Assembly: GCA_907165065.1 (NCBI GenBank)
Contig: OU015528.1
Span: forward strand, 74,381,474-74,445,473
Direction of reading: 5' to 3'
DNA length: 64,000 nucleotides
Source: Caprimulgus europaeus
Lineage: Eukaryota; Chordata; Aves; Caprimulgiformes; Caprimulgidae
The translations under genes were made by a program, and so were the position numbers. Below, piece after piece: positions 22,326 to 34,378 of this stretch. Position 1 is the stretch's first letter; the number at the start of each line of letters is the position of its first letter. The notes beneath the pieces are model-generated. The model saw nothing but the letters and a program-made list of their open reading frames with translations. It ran no database searches and was not told the origin of the DNA.

Positions 22326-24437
22326 AGACACCGTCCTCACATGCCCATCACAGGCAGGACTTGCAGTGCTGGTCCAGGGACACCTTCTCCCCTGGTTCCT
22401 GTGGGAAGTGCCAGAGGTCTCAAGTTTTGTTTCCTGCAGGAATGCAACAAAAAATCTCATCTTTCTAGCCAGAGGGATTTTTTTTTTTTTTCTGGCCAGC
22501 TCTCATCACAGGCCTCACATGGTAGCAAACTAACCAACCTCTCTGGGCCATGAAGACAGAAAGCACCCGGCTCCATAGCAGACCCAGGGAACACAGCAGG
22601 GTGTCCTTGGTGCAAACACAAAGCTTGAACAGCTTCTCACATTTTAGCACTGAGGTGAAAAATCCTGAGAAATGTTTGCAATGAGCTAAGACTATGTCAA
22701 CACAGAGCTCACTGGAGTGGTGGACAAGGAGGAATTCTGAGCTACAGAGAACCATCTGCTGTCATTTATATTTTCCAATTTCAGTATGACCTAATACAGA
22801 CTCAAAGGACCAAAGTCTGGAATACAACAGTGGTCTGGTTTGTCCCCAACATTTCCAAATTAAAGGCAAGTGTCCCTCTCACTGTCTCTCTTGCTGGATC
22901 TGTGACTCTTTCTTCACGGACAAGTGAAGACCAATCTTCCATAGGTCTGAAGAGGGTGTCTGCACCTAGAAAGCCTGAGAGCCTGGTGATGAAAGCATTC
23001 CTCATGGGCACCCAGCTGCAACACCTCCCAGAGAAGCCCTAGAAGCCAAATCTCCCAGCCTCACAGCCTGTGTCTCTAAAAGATGGCAAGTGGTTAAAAT
23101 TAGGAGATGGATTTGTTTAGATGGAGGGTGCTACCTATGAAGGTCTCTGGAGGGGCCTCCCTCTCTCTTTTGGCTTTTGGGGAAACTTAGACTCTTATAT
23201 TAAAAGGTCTGGATGACCTGCCTAATCATTTCACGTTTTGGTAATGTAGTTCCTGAGTGAGATAGAATGGACCCAAAGCCCGAGGCTATGTCTCTTATCA
23301 AAGTCTCTTTCAAACAGAAATAGCCTTGCAAGGACCAATTCTCCCTGGTTTTGTTATAGCCCTCAGAAGTTATTTTGAATTGAAAGTCCTTTCTAAAGTG
23401 TGGTTTCAAGTGAAGTATTTGCTGCTTGGGTAGATTTACAAGTTAGGTAACATTATGCAGAGATTTTCTCGCCTTTCGATATCCTTCCTGTCCTGCAGGA
23501 CACTGAAGTGTCATACAGATAAACAACACAATGCCATTTTCAGTTGCGTAAAATCAACTTTAGTTTAATGGGCAGTAACAGCCCCTACATGTATCTTGGC
23601 TGTCCCTGGGGGTTGGCTGTGCAAGATCCACACAGCCTTGCTGATATCAAGGATGACACTCCCATGACTTTCCAGGGCAGGTACTAGGAACGGGAAATTA
23701 CTCCCTATTGTTTCTTATGCCCACTTAGAATGAGGTTGCTATAATGAAATAAATATATTAAACCCAGCTATTCCTTTTACATACTTGTTGTGAAGCCATG
23801 AGATGTTGTCCCAGGAAGCCTCAGCATTCTTTCAATCTCATTGCTAGTAAGTCTCTTAAAATTGCTATGACCAAGCAACAGCAGTGCTTGGGTTTGTTTA
23901 AAGTAAGAGGCAAAAATGAACTTTCAGCAATAACACTGACATTGATAATATGAGACTCTCCAGTCCTGGGTATGAACAGTCATCTCCTGCTCATAACCCA
24001 TCAGCAACTCCAAATCTGTATCAGCTACTTTGAGTGTGAAGCTTTTGACAGCACCAGCTGTGCTGTGTTAATTTGCTACTACAGAGTTGAATTGCCTGCA
24101 ATGCTCATCCTATTGATGTGGCTGATCAGAAGCTTTCAAGGTTGGTTTGAGGTGATGTAACCTACCTCTCACTAAGATTAAATATGTTAAACCGAGGTTA
24201 CTGCAAGCAGTGGACTGTTGCATCTTCTGCGACACTCTGCTGCTAATTATTGCAAAACCACTGGTCTCTGCTGCAAGGATTGTTGCAGCCTTTGATTGCA
24301 GTGGGTTAGGAAACAAAGAGATATGTGGTACATCTTAATATCCCAGTTAAAAAGGAGTCCATGGAAAACTAGCAGAGAACTGAGAATACAACTGAGAAAT
24401 GGGCAGCAGCATCATCTGCCTTCCATTCATAGCTGTC
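22326..24437. other. Unique non-coding stretch
   Basis: A T14 run occurs at 22480-22493. No gene recognised. The segment 23540-24150 is AT-rich unique sequence with short chance frames. Confidence 0.4.
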
Positions 24438-24992
24438 GTCCAGCACTGTGCCCTTGTGGCCAGGAAGGCCAATGGCATCCTGGGGTGCATTAGAAGGGGT
24501 GTAGTCAGTAGGTCAAGAGAGGTTCTTCTTCCCCTTTACTCTGCCCTGGTGAGGCCACATCTGGAATATTGTGTCCAGTTCTGGGCCCCACAGTTCAAGA
24601 AGGACAGGGAGCTGCTTGAGAGAGTCCAGCGAAGAGCCACCAAAATGATTAAGGGAGTGGAACATCTCCCTTATGAGGAAAGGCTGAGGGAGCTGGGCCT
24701 CTTTAGCTTGGAGAAGAGGAGGCTGAGGGGGGACCTTATTAATGTTTATAAATATTTGAATGGTGAGTGTCAGGAGGATGGGGCCAGGCTCTTCACAGTA
24801 ACGACCGATGATAGGACAAGGGGTAATGGGTGTAAGCTGGAACACAGGAGGTTCCGCTTAAATTTGAGAAAGAACTTCTTTACAGTGAGGGTGACAGAGC
24901 ACTGGAACAGGCTGCCCAGGGAGGTTGTGGAGTCTCCTTCTCTGGAGACATTCAAGACCCGGCTGGACGCCTTCCTGTGCGAACTCATCTAG
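24438..24992 (+). pseudogene. CR1 ORF2 C-terminal remnant (reverse transcriptase thumb and downstream)
   Basis: An uninterrupted frame of about 185 codons within the CR1 copy. Recognisable family stretches in order are '[19 protein letters not shown]', '[18 protein letters not shown]', '[19 protein letters not shown]', '[18 protein letters not shown]', '[19 protein letters not shown]' and '[16 protein letters not shown]'. The open frame continues upstream into non-CR1 sequence to an ATG at 24399, but that start is an accident of the insertion site. CR1 ORF2 is normally around 900-1000 residues, so about four fifths is missing. No promoter is evident and expression is not expected. Confidence 0.9.
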
Positions 24993-25088
24993 GTGTTCCT
25001 GCTCCGGCAGGGGGATTGGACTGGATGAGCTTTCGAGGTCCCTTCCAATCCCTAATATTCTGTGATTCTGTGATTCTGTGATTCTGTG
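24438..25088 (+). mobile_element. CR1 LINE, 5'-truncated, best preserved copy
   Basis: About 650 bases: the C-terminal quarter of ORF2, a short 3' untranslated region ('ggggattggactggatgag', 'aggtcccttccaatcc') and four clean ATTCTGTG tail units (25057-25088). The ORF2 part reads through without a stop. The clean tail and open frame suggest this is among the younger CR1 insertions here. It lacks the endonuclease and the catalytic part of the reverse transcriptase, so it cannot move by itself. Confidence 0.95.
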
Positions 25089-26644
25089 TGTCCTCACAAA
25101 CAACTGCTTTCTAAACACATTAAGGTTGCCATGTAGGAAGATGGAAACACAGCCTGACACTTCCTAATAGATTACAGACTCTAATGCCCTCCAGAGAGAT
25201 CAAAAGCCCCCATTCAGTAGAGGACTTAGAAAAAAGAGTGAGGATGATGAAAGGTGAGCTCTTACACAGCACTGTCGCACCAGTGCCTGTGCCCCAGCAG
25301 GGATAACCTCCTGCATATATCAACAGATACCTGCAGACTCTCCCATTCCACTGTGGTCGATCACATTTATTTACTCAGAAATGGTCTCGAGACTATATTA
25401 CTTGCCACTGGTTTCGTGGGATGGCATCATTCAGCAGAGATGGAGAGTATATGGCATGTGGCACTAAACTGGATTTTAGGTGAAGATAGTCTAGATTTTG
25501 AGTAAATCAAACAAGAATTCCCTGCTCTCAGATCAAAAAGAAACCCAAAAAAAGCTCTCTAAAAAACCTTAAAAGAAGGAAGTTTATGACAAAACCAGCC
25601 AAGGCTCTCCAGCCTCTGGATTCCCTTCTGCATCCCATGTGCCACATGCTTCAGGCCATAGCTGCTTTAGGGCAGCACGTTCCTACATAGTTGGCAGCCC
25701 AGATCCGAACCTTTTGATGACACAGAGCGAACCATGATAGATTTCCTACTCAAATAATACCAGTAATGGCTCTGCTTAGTGAAAGAAGCATTTAAACCTT
25801 GATTTAGCAATGGGATTCACTGCAACATGATGGTTTAGGCTCTTATTTATCCCTGCTATGATACTATGGGAATGTGTGGGAGTATCTCTCTAGCCCTGAG
25901 CAACTGGCACTGGAAAGCTGCTTTTCCTGTGCCTGATCTGCAGATCAGATCAATCTGTTTCAGCACACATCTCCCCTGAGCACCACTGAAGAGACAAGTC
26001 TATTTGTCCCGGTGATGGAGCTTACAGTGTTTGCAAAGGGAGCATCTTGAGGGTCCCTATTGTTTAGCTGTATTTATTTCACACATAGAGGTGGTCAAGG
26101 CAGATGTGGACCAGTGTAAGATTATGATTTCTACAATAGTGTGAACTCAAGCAGTTTTAGCAGTTGATCTAAGTACTGTGATATCTACACATTTCTATAT
26201 GTGGGAGGGAGGAAGACACTGTTGATATCTCTGATACTGACGGTCTCTGCTACCATAAGCAAGAAGAGAGGGCACAGTGTTATTAAAAGAACAGCCTATG
26301 GTAAATTTAATGGCTTATGGCAGCTGTAACGATGGGAAATTGAAGGAGAGGGTTCATCTCTCAGGTCAGACTTCCTGGGATAAGTCCTTCTAGTTTTAAG
26401 GGATGGGCAGCCGCAAATGTGGACCTGGGTCTCCACCTGGGTTGGACCTAAAACAGTGTAAGTTTGGGTAAGTTAGTCCTGCTTTTTACTGCTTTAAATG
26501 AGAGCTCAGCCAGGTCTTTTGTATCCATAGTGGGATACCTTGTTCTAAATTATTTGTTTTAACTCAGAGGAGCAGGTGGCTGTTCCATGGAGAAAGAAAA
26601 GCTAGGGTTTGACAGGACAAATTCCTGTTACTGACTCTGACCTC
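25089..26644. other. Unique non-coding stretch
   Basis: No gene or repeat recognised. Short open frames only. Confidence 0.4.
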
Positions 26645-26712
26645 CCCAGTTACCCCAAGCAAAGATCTCCCCATCTCTCAGCTTCAGTTACCGGAAGATA
26701 AAACAGGGGAAA
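26645..26712 (+). repeat. Possible MIR-like relic (sense)
   Basis: The run 'ccccatctctcagcttcag', then 'gataaaacaggggaaacc', follows the order of the MIR phrase 'cctctctgtgcctcagtttcc ... gtaaaatgggga'. It is short and divergent, the weakest of the three MIR candidates. Confidence 0.35.
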
Positions 26713-27976
26713 CCATCCTGCTCCTCAAAAGAAGAATGACTGTATTACTCAAACTATACAACCCTGACCTGTTGGACCCATTGACATCACAACGTGGAAG
26801 AATTCCACCCAACAAGGAGAAGCAGATGGACTGGTGATTTTTAATATTCCAGTAGCAGGAGAAGAGAGGGTACTTCCAGCACTGAATCCTTGGAGTCTTG
26901 CTCTTGGGATTACTTCTCCCATTCCCATAGCATCTGTCAGGAGAGGATATTTGCAGATGAATTGGTGAAGACCAGAACTTGGCTGCATATGGCCTTGGCT
27001 GAGCTCTGTTTCCAAAGTGCTTGGTAAAACTTATCCTGAGCACAACTGTGTTCTTAATCTTCTGTCCATAACATTTTCCTCTTTCTCTCAGTATCACTTT
27101 ATTTTGCCAAAGTCAATATTTCAGGTGTTGTTTGCTTTTAATTTGGCATTTAGTTTATTCCCAGTGTTCAGATTTTATTAATTCAACCCCTTTTTATTAT
27201 TGTTTATCAGCATTAATTCAGGAGTGTATATCATTTGTAGGTGGAGTAGTATGACTACTAAAAGACTCCCTGGCATAATTTGCTACCCTGTTAACAGCAG
27301 CAATAATTTGAGCAATTAGCAAGGCCTTGACACAGGCTTTAGCTTCTCTGTCACACTGGAATACCTCCCCAGTGCAGCTGCCATGCTATTTATACTCCCC
27401 CATCAAGTCCCAGCCTGAAATAGTGCCCCAGGAGAGCAGCCTGTAATCAGTCCCTTTGCAATGACTGGATGAGCACTAAATAAGTCCTGGCCTTGATTAT
27501 ATTAACGAAGCTGCGTGGGGAATGCCCACCCGGAAATCTCAAGAGGCCGTGCTGATAGAGCAGTCTGTGTGCTCACGGCATCCCTTCCCCTGCCCCAGGG
27601 AAATCCCTCATGGTCCCTTTGCCAGTGACCATGGCTTTCATAACAGAAGGGTCACTTCATCTCTGAGGGACTGAACCTGCTGAGACCCTCTATCAAGAGA
27701 AGCTGAAGGAACCTCCCAAATGCTCATCTTAATCTTCTCTGGTGGGTCTTGGCAGCAGTGGCTTTGTCCCTGAGGTTAAACATACCTCTGTGGCCCCTTG
27801 TATGAAGTGCAGGGTGGCAACGTTAATAGGAGTCTCCCACACCAGCAAGAACTGGGCAAACTCCTGCAGGCTGACAGGGCATCACTGGTACAGCCAAGTG
27901 ACATATCATTGCTTCAGAGAACATCTCCAAGGGACACAGTCCTGTGTTTTACCATCTCGTACTTTGGATGGTGAGT
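26713..27976. other. Unique non-coding stretch
   Basis: Positions 27110-27330 are AT-rich with 'tattattgtttatcag' (forkhead-like GTTTAT) and 'gcattaattcagg'. This is compatible with a conserved non-coding element but untested. No gene recognised. Confidence 0.35.
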
Positions 27977-28262
27977 TGAGGCAGGGCTCCAGGGAGACCT
28001 TCCAGTGGCCGTCCAGTACCTGAAGGGGCTCCAGGAAGGCTGGGGAGGGACTTTTTTCAAGGGCAGGGAGTGATAAAACAAGAGGAAATGGCTTTAAACT
28101 GGAAGAGGGGAGATTGAGATTAGATATGAGGAAGAAATTCTTTCCTGTGAGGGTGGTGAGACACTGGAACAGGTTGCCCGGGGAAGTTGTGGCTGCTCCT
28201 CCCTGGAAGTGTTCAAGGCCAGGTTGGATGAGGCTTTGAGCAACCTGGTCTAGTGGAAGGTG
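27977..28262 (+). mobile_element. CR1 LINE fragment lacking its 3' end
   Basis: Starts 'aggcagggctccagggagac' and runs through 'tggggagggactttt', 'gaaatggctttaaactggaag', 'gagacactggaacaggttgc' and 'aggctttgagcaacctgg'. It then stops at 'tctagtggaaggtgg'. The expected remaining 60-70 bases ('cctgctcatggcagggg', 'ttccaacccaaaccattc' and the 8-mer tail) are absent. Compare the copy at 22080, which is intact over this part. A CR1 made by target-primed reverse transcription should keep its 3' end, so a later deletion or rearrangement is implied. Confidence 0.9.
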
Positions 28263-31125
28263 GAAGGAATGAACAGCTTCATTAAACACTGGAAAATTTC
28301 ACAAGAAATAACCGCTGTGCAACATCAGTGCTTAAAGCCACCACATTAAAGTTCTATTTTTGGATCTCATTAAAATAAATACAATCTGCACATAAGATAA
28401 ATTACTTGCCTTATAATTTTCAGTTCAGTTTGAGATTTACCAGTGAGAGCAGTAATTAACAAACGTGTTCTGATTTTACTATCAAGACCCTGATTCAGCA
28501 CAGGGTTTTGGTGAGGTTTGTGCTCAACTGAGCTTCCCTCACACAGGAGAGGGGAGGTCACAGCCCATCTTCTGCTATTGCTTTGCAGGCTTGGAGGGTT
28601 TTGCACTAGACAGTGCCCCACGAGATCAGTCACCCACACCTCAGCCCTTATTCTGCACATCAAGACCCACACAGGATGGTTTGAAGCCACCTTCTTGCTT
28701 CAGCAGTGGCTGGGATGCAGTGGACAGACGGTGGCAATATTTGCAGGTCCCCATGCCTGAAGGATGTGGTTGTATGGCAGAGGGCTGAGATCCATGCTTG
28801 TTAGCAGTTTGGGCCGGAGGCAAGTTTGAGCTTGTTTATAGGTATCTAATATACCATGTTGATTAAGTATAGATTATGTGTTCAGGAGGCACCATTATGA
28901 TCAGCTAATCTGCTCTGCAACATCAGAGCAATCAGCCTCACTCCTGCATCACCAGTGTAAAGAAAGGTCCACTGCCAAGAATCTCTCCTGCAGGAGGGGT
29001 GCTTGGAGCCAGGCTCAAGTCACCTCCTAGACTTATCCTTTCCTCTGACTGAAGTTCATCAGCAGGATTTCATTATGAGCTTAAAGCTAAGCCAGGTCAG
29101 ATCCGGTGAACTCAAAGCTAAAACTCTCTATTGCACAGAAACAGACCTCAAGACTGGCAGGTTGAAAGACTATAAAACAAGGACAGAGTAGACAAAAGAG
29201 TGCATTCTACTATTGCTTTAGCAAGCAACTGGCATCTGCAACTACGAACAATTTCATTATTTTCCTGTGAGTCGCTGCGTGACGTGATCAAACAGGAATA
29301 AATATCTGAAATTAAAGGCCAAAAAAAATAGTGCAATTGAATTGCTGATTTCTCTGTAAGGCTCCCTGAGATAAAAGAGTTGTCCCCAGGGAAAGAAGAA
29401 CCAGGGGAAAGCATGAAAGGCACAGTTGATGTATTTTCTACTTTGCATATAATCCCCTGAAAATTGGAACGTCCAAATGCTTGCGATGACACAAGCGGGA
29501 CTAATACTCCGGGATCACATAAGCAATTATCTGATTCACAGGTGAAGATGGTAGTGAAGTGGCTGAAAAACCAACTGCCAGTGAGAGGGCAAAAACCAGC
29601 AGGCTCGTGTGGTTATGGGTCATGCCACAAACACCTCTTGAGATCAAGCAGTAAAAATAATTAGGGCTGGGAAAGCAAGGAGTGAGGTTCCCAGATGGTG
29701 TAGGCGATAGATAAGGAGTCGTCCTTTTTATCTGCTGCCAGGCCATCCGTGCATCCAGTTTTGTGGCTGTCTCAGATCTCTGTCGACATGCGGGGCTCTG
29801 CGCCGGTGGAGCTGTCAGGGCAGTGTTGCTTCCAGCCTGGATTAAAGGTTAGGCAAGCTGTGTCTTGCTTTGAGGTCTGGTTATTTGCTTTTGTGTTTAT
29901 GCAACAGAGAAGAGAGAAACTCTTGCCAGGGCGAACATGGGTTGACGCCCCTTTCTAGAGGACGAGCAGCTGGGAGCTGGAGGGTGGATAACTCAGCTGC
30001 ATCACACACAATTCCCATACCATGCTCCAGGTGTAGCAGGGATGACCTTTGTCAAATTGTGGCCCTGCATGGTGCTTGTGGAAGCCCTGCCCAAAGACTA
30101 GCTGCATCTTTGCTCGTTTGTCAAATAACAAACACAGTGGTCATCACACCATAGCCATGACAATCTGCAAACCCATCTATCTTTCCTTTCCAGGCCTGCC
30201 AATGTCCATACATTACTTGCAATTTTCCCAGAGAGAAAGTAAAAAATGGCCTTTTATACCTCCCTAAGTATCTGATTTTGTGCAGGAGAGAGATCTAATG
30301 GTGCAGTCGATCAAGATCTTTGTTGAGGAGCATGTGGAAGGAGCATACTTTGTTGTTGCAGTTACCTGAATAACAGCAACATTTGCAATTTCACTGGCTG
30401 CAATAAAAATCTCTCCAGCATCTTCAGCCCCCAGGGAATAAGCTGATCAACCTTGAGGTCAAGAAAAAACACTGTTCCTCAGGGCAGCATCACACAGCTA
30501 GGGCTGCTTTGCAATTCCAGTGCCCTTCTTCTAAAGTACACAGTCCTAAGCCTCCAGGAGATAGAGTTGTAGGCTTTTCCAGTGTGGAGATGTGTCGTAA
30601 GGAGAGATCTTTGAGAGTGGATGAATAGCAGGACTGGTCAAAAGTAGATGCTGTCTGGAACATAGTAGTCAGCAGCTGCCCATTGAGCTACTCAGATTTT
30701 TTTCTGGCTGTATTAGTGACAGAGCAGAGCAGATCCAGACTGTCTTGCATGTCCATATTAGGGTGCTTCTGGTGGAGCCTTTCTCTGTGGGTCAAGCTGG
30801 TATCAGGAAAGTATGTGGGCAACCCTGCCACTACAGACATGTATAACCACACCAGCAGAGTGGGAGAAGTTGTTGATGGGCTTTAGTTGAAAGGATGCCA
30901 AGTTAACTGGCTTGCTTAAGAAGGCATTTATGGATCCATTTTATACACTGTGCAGTGACATGCCCAGTACTATGTTTCAGATCAGAACTGGTAATATCCA
31001 AGTGCATGGCCTGCAACAATAAGGTGCAGAGAGGATGGCGATTGCCAGCACCTTCCCATTCCCTGCACGTCCTGCGGTCAGTGATGTTCATAGATACCTC
31101 CCGCTGAGTGCTCATAAAGGGAAAG
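28263..31125. other. Unique non-coding stretch
   Basis: No gene recognised. All open frames are under 130 codons and carry no motifs. A splice-like pair (acceptor near 30193, donor near 30239) was considered and rejected. Confidence 0.4.
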
Positions 31126-31339
31126 GAATCATAGAATCATAGACTCACAGAATGGTTTGGGTTAGAAGGGACCTTAAAGATCATCCAGTTCCAACCCCCA
31201 TGCCATCAGCAGGGGCACCTTCCACTAGACCAGGTTGCTCAAAGCCTCATCCAACCTGGCCTTGAACACTTCCAGGGAGGGGGCATCCACAACTTCTCCT
31301 GGCAACCTGCTCCAGTGCCTCACCATTCTCACAGTAAAG
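31126..31339 (-). mobile_element. CR1 LINE 3' fragment, antisense
   Basis: On the + strand it opens with the reverse-complement tail 'gaatcatagaatcatag', then 'gaatggtttgggttagaagg', 'ccatcagcaggggcacctt', 'accaggttgctcaaagcct' and 'ctccagtgcctcaccattct'. It is truncated at about 31339, within the last part of ORF2. Same subfamily wording as the copies at 22080 and 36571. Confidence 0.93.
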
Positions 31340-32970
31340 CAAATCTATCAAAATCCCTTGCAGTGTGACTGTGAAACGACTCTTTCCCAAGCCCATGCTG
31401 CTTTTGAACCCTGTTCATGCTGTACAGGATTGTGTAAGATCCTCCTTCTTTGAACAAAGAGGCAAGAGGTGCCAAAGACAGAGATATAGACCTGAAGAGG
31501 GAGATATTCAGTGAGGAGAAGAAAAGAAATTGGGGTTACAGAAGGAAATTCTGTTTTTGTGGGAGCTTGGTAGAGGTAGCATTTGTAAGACCGTGCCCAC
31601 AAATCATCCATCCTCGAGACGTGGCGAGAAGCAGAGGGAACACTAGGTCGTGCTGTTTCCCCAAATTCTTGTGCAGCAGTGCTGGGGCTGGATTGCACAT
31701 TTGTCACAGGGACTGGGGAATTTTTCCTGCTGTGGGTTATCAGAGAACTTTGATCATGGTGTTTGGGTGTTCTTGCAAGGAAATTAATTGCATTTGCTGC
31801 AGAAATGCTTTGAGCACAGAGGCACAGGCATAGGGCAGGTCTTTATAGGGAACCAGAGCTCCTGTGCTTAAATGTGAGATAACACTGCTTATATTATACA
31901 GAAGGAATAATGAATAACAACAACAGTTCAGGAGGTTTAATTAGTCTTCCTCCTATGCCCATCAAAAGGGGGAAAATAAAGCGGGAATTCTCTTAGGATA
32001 CAAACTCAACTGTGTGCTGGTGTGAGGCACGAGTGAATGCCATCTGGGCACGGGAAGGACTCGGCTCTATCTGAGCCGACTGTACTTTAGTACTTTAACT
32101 ACTTTAAGTGTGTTCAGCACTTGAATTCGCTCTACCTTAAGTCTGAGCACTTAGCAAACTGCTGCAAAGTAATCCTGTGTCTCAGTAGGGAAAGAGCTCA
32201 AATGAGTGGTGTATTGCCTTTGTTTCCTTCGCACGGTAAAGAAAACTCTCTGCTCCCAAAGAAGAGTTTCTTTGTGCTCCTGCTGTTAAAATGTGGCTTG
32301 TGCCCCCCTAAGGCTTTTAAATGAATACATGAAATCAGCGTGGGGATTTGGAGCTCTGCAAAATCCATTGCTGTGTGCGCACTTGAGCAGCACACAGGAG
32401 CTTTAAGTCCTTTCCTTTAATTTAGCAGGGAGCTGTTGCAGCTGCCATGGCACTTCAAAGACCATTCTGTGTATTGCTCCTGCACCTGACGAACACAAGG
32501 CCACTGCGTTGTTAAACCAACAGCTTGCAGGGAAATGGCTTTGCAAGCAACAGCCAGTGCTGCCTCATGCTCTTAAACCTGGTTATAGCTGCACCATGGC
32601 TGGGCCACAGCCACACCGTGCCTGTGGGTGCTACCCCATCACTCCAGTCTGGTCCAGTTAACCTAGCTTCATACCAGCTGGGACCATCCTGAGCCTTTTG
32701 TCCAGTCTCCTGCCTAAACATAGACCACCCTTGCTGGTTTCTGTCTGCTCATGAGGTCTCTGCAGCACTTCCTATTCAGGGAGAGTTTGGATATTTTCAG
32801 TGACACTGCTTTTTCTGCAAATAGCTTATTGAGGACTCCTCACTTGCTAGCAAGCATGCTGCAGATATCCTGGGACATGAACCATATTCTCAGACAGAAC
32901 CAAACCACCAGCCACCCTTTGCAACACCCTACAAACCTCACCTGGCTGTAGAGCCACAGGACCACAGTAC
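31340..32970. other. Unique non-coding stretch
   Basis: No gene recognised. Open frames on either strand (for example 31450-31833) lack family motifs. Confidence 0.4.
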
Positions 32971-33500
32971 TGGGCACTGCTGAGGCTGCACCTCAAGTGC
33001 TGGGTTCAGTTTTGGGCCCCTCACTACAGGAAGGACATGGAGGTGCTGGAGCGTGTCCAGAGAAGGGCAATGGAGCTGGGGAAGGGGTTGGAGCACAAGT
33101 GTGATGAGTTCATGGCTGAGGGAACTGGGGTTGTTTAATCTGGAGAAAAGGAGGCTGAGAGGAGACCTTACTGCTCTCTACAACTGCCTGAAAGGAGGGT
33201 GGAGAGAGGTGAGGGTTGGTCTGTTCAACCAAGGAACAAGTGACAGGGCAAGAGGAATTAGCCTCAAGTTGCACCAGGGGCAGTTTAGGTTGGATATGAG
33301 GAAGAATTTCTTTCCTGAAAGGTTTCTCAGGCATTGGAAGGGGTTGCCCAGGGCAGTGGTGGAGTCCCCATCCCTGGAGGGATTGAAGAGTCGCGTAGAC
33401 ACAGTGCTGAGGGACATGGTTTAGTCGGGAACTTACCAGTGTGAGGTTAATGGTTGGACTCGATGATCTTTTCCAATCTAGGCAATTCTGTGATTCTATG
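32971..33500 (+). mobile_element. CR1 LINE 3' fragment of a different subfamily
   Basis: About 530 bases. It opens 'tgggcactgctgaggctgc', passes 'gtgctggagcgtgtccagag', 'gaactggggttgtttaatctg', 'gacagggcaagaggaattagc' and 'ggattgaagagtcgcgtag', and ends 'atggttggactcgatgatc', 'ttttccaatctaggcaattc' and two tail units. The 3' wording 'gatcttttccaa' resembles the nested piece at 7314-7390 rather than the 'ggtcccttccaa' copies. Its decoded stretch '[19 protein letters not shown]' is CR1 ORF2, with the frame broken upstream. Confidence 0.92.
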
Positions 33501-34180
33501 CAATGTGTGGTGGATCTCAGAGAGCTGAGAAAATATGAGCTCTATAAATAATTTGCAGGTGATAAATGGTGGTAGCTCCCCAAGACCCAGTGCAGGCAGG
33601 GCTGGGCCAGCTCACCTACTACTCCTACAGCCAGGGAGTCAGACTGACCATCAGCCCTTTCTTCATCACAACTAACCAAATTTATATGCAAACATAATAT
33701 TTACAAATCTGTACTCTTGTGCCTGCCTTTTAACCCCATTCCTGAGTTGATGGCTGGAAAATAGCCATGAGATGTAGCAGAGTGGTGAGAAAACAAGAAG
33801 TTTCTGCTGTTTAGTTCACTAGGCTATGTCCTATCTGAGTTAGCAGCAGCCAACAGATGCAGGTAAGAAGGCCGATTTTGGTCATCTGGGGGCACCAGGC
33901 AGCTGTGAACCTGGTCCCTCTGCCTAGCTGGGCAAAGCTAAAGCAGTAAAACTGGCCAATGCATTTTTTTTTTTCTGCTTGGTAGAATAAATAGAAAATG
34001 AGTGGATGGATTTAGCCTGTTGCCTGTAAAATGAAAGCTGTTCGCTCTGAGAGGATAAGTGCAGGTCTATGAGTAGGCATGAGCTAAGGGACCTGCACAC
34101 AATGCCCTGTAACTGTCCTGGAGGCAGCGTGGTCACAGAGCACACTGCGAGAAAGAGCCGTGCTCAGGATGTGTGTTCGT
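33501..34180. other. Unique non-coding stretch
   Basis: No gene recognised. A T12 run starts at about 33965. Confidence 0.4.
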
Positions 34181-34378
34181 ATCACAAAATCATGGGAGGG
34201 TGGAGAGACCTCTGGCAATGATCTCATCCAATCACCTTCTCAAAGCAGGGTCACCTACCTACAGCAGGTTGCTCAGGGCCATGTCCAGTTGGGTTTTGAA
34301 TATCTTCAAGGATGGAGACTCCACAACTTCTCTGTGTGACTCGTGCCATGGTTCAGTCACCGTCACAGTAAAAAGTCC
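34181..34378 (-). mobile_element. Older CR1 LINE 3' fragment, antisense
   Basis: The + strand has a degraded tail 'atcacaaaatcatggg', then 'gagagacctctggcaatgat', 'ctcaaagcagggtcacctac', 'gcaggttgctcagggccatg', 'gttttgaatatcttcaagga', 'tggagactccacaacttct' and 'cagtcaccgtcacagtaaa'. More diverged than the copies at 31126 and 36571 and of another subfamily. Homology may continue weakly to about 34450. Confidence 0.85.

Noticed and set aside
30193-30239. Possible exon between 'ttcctttccag' and 'gtaaaa'
   Set aside because: Weak donor, no start or family signal. Such pairs are common by chance.
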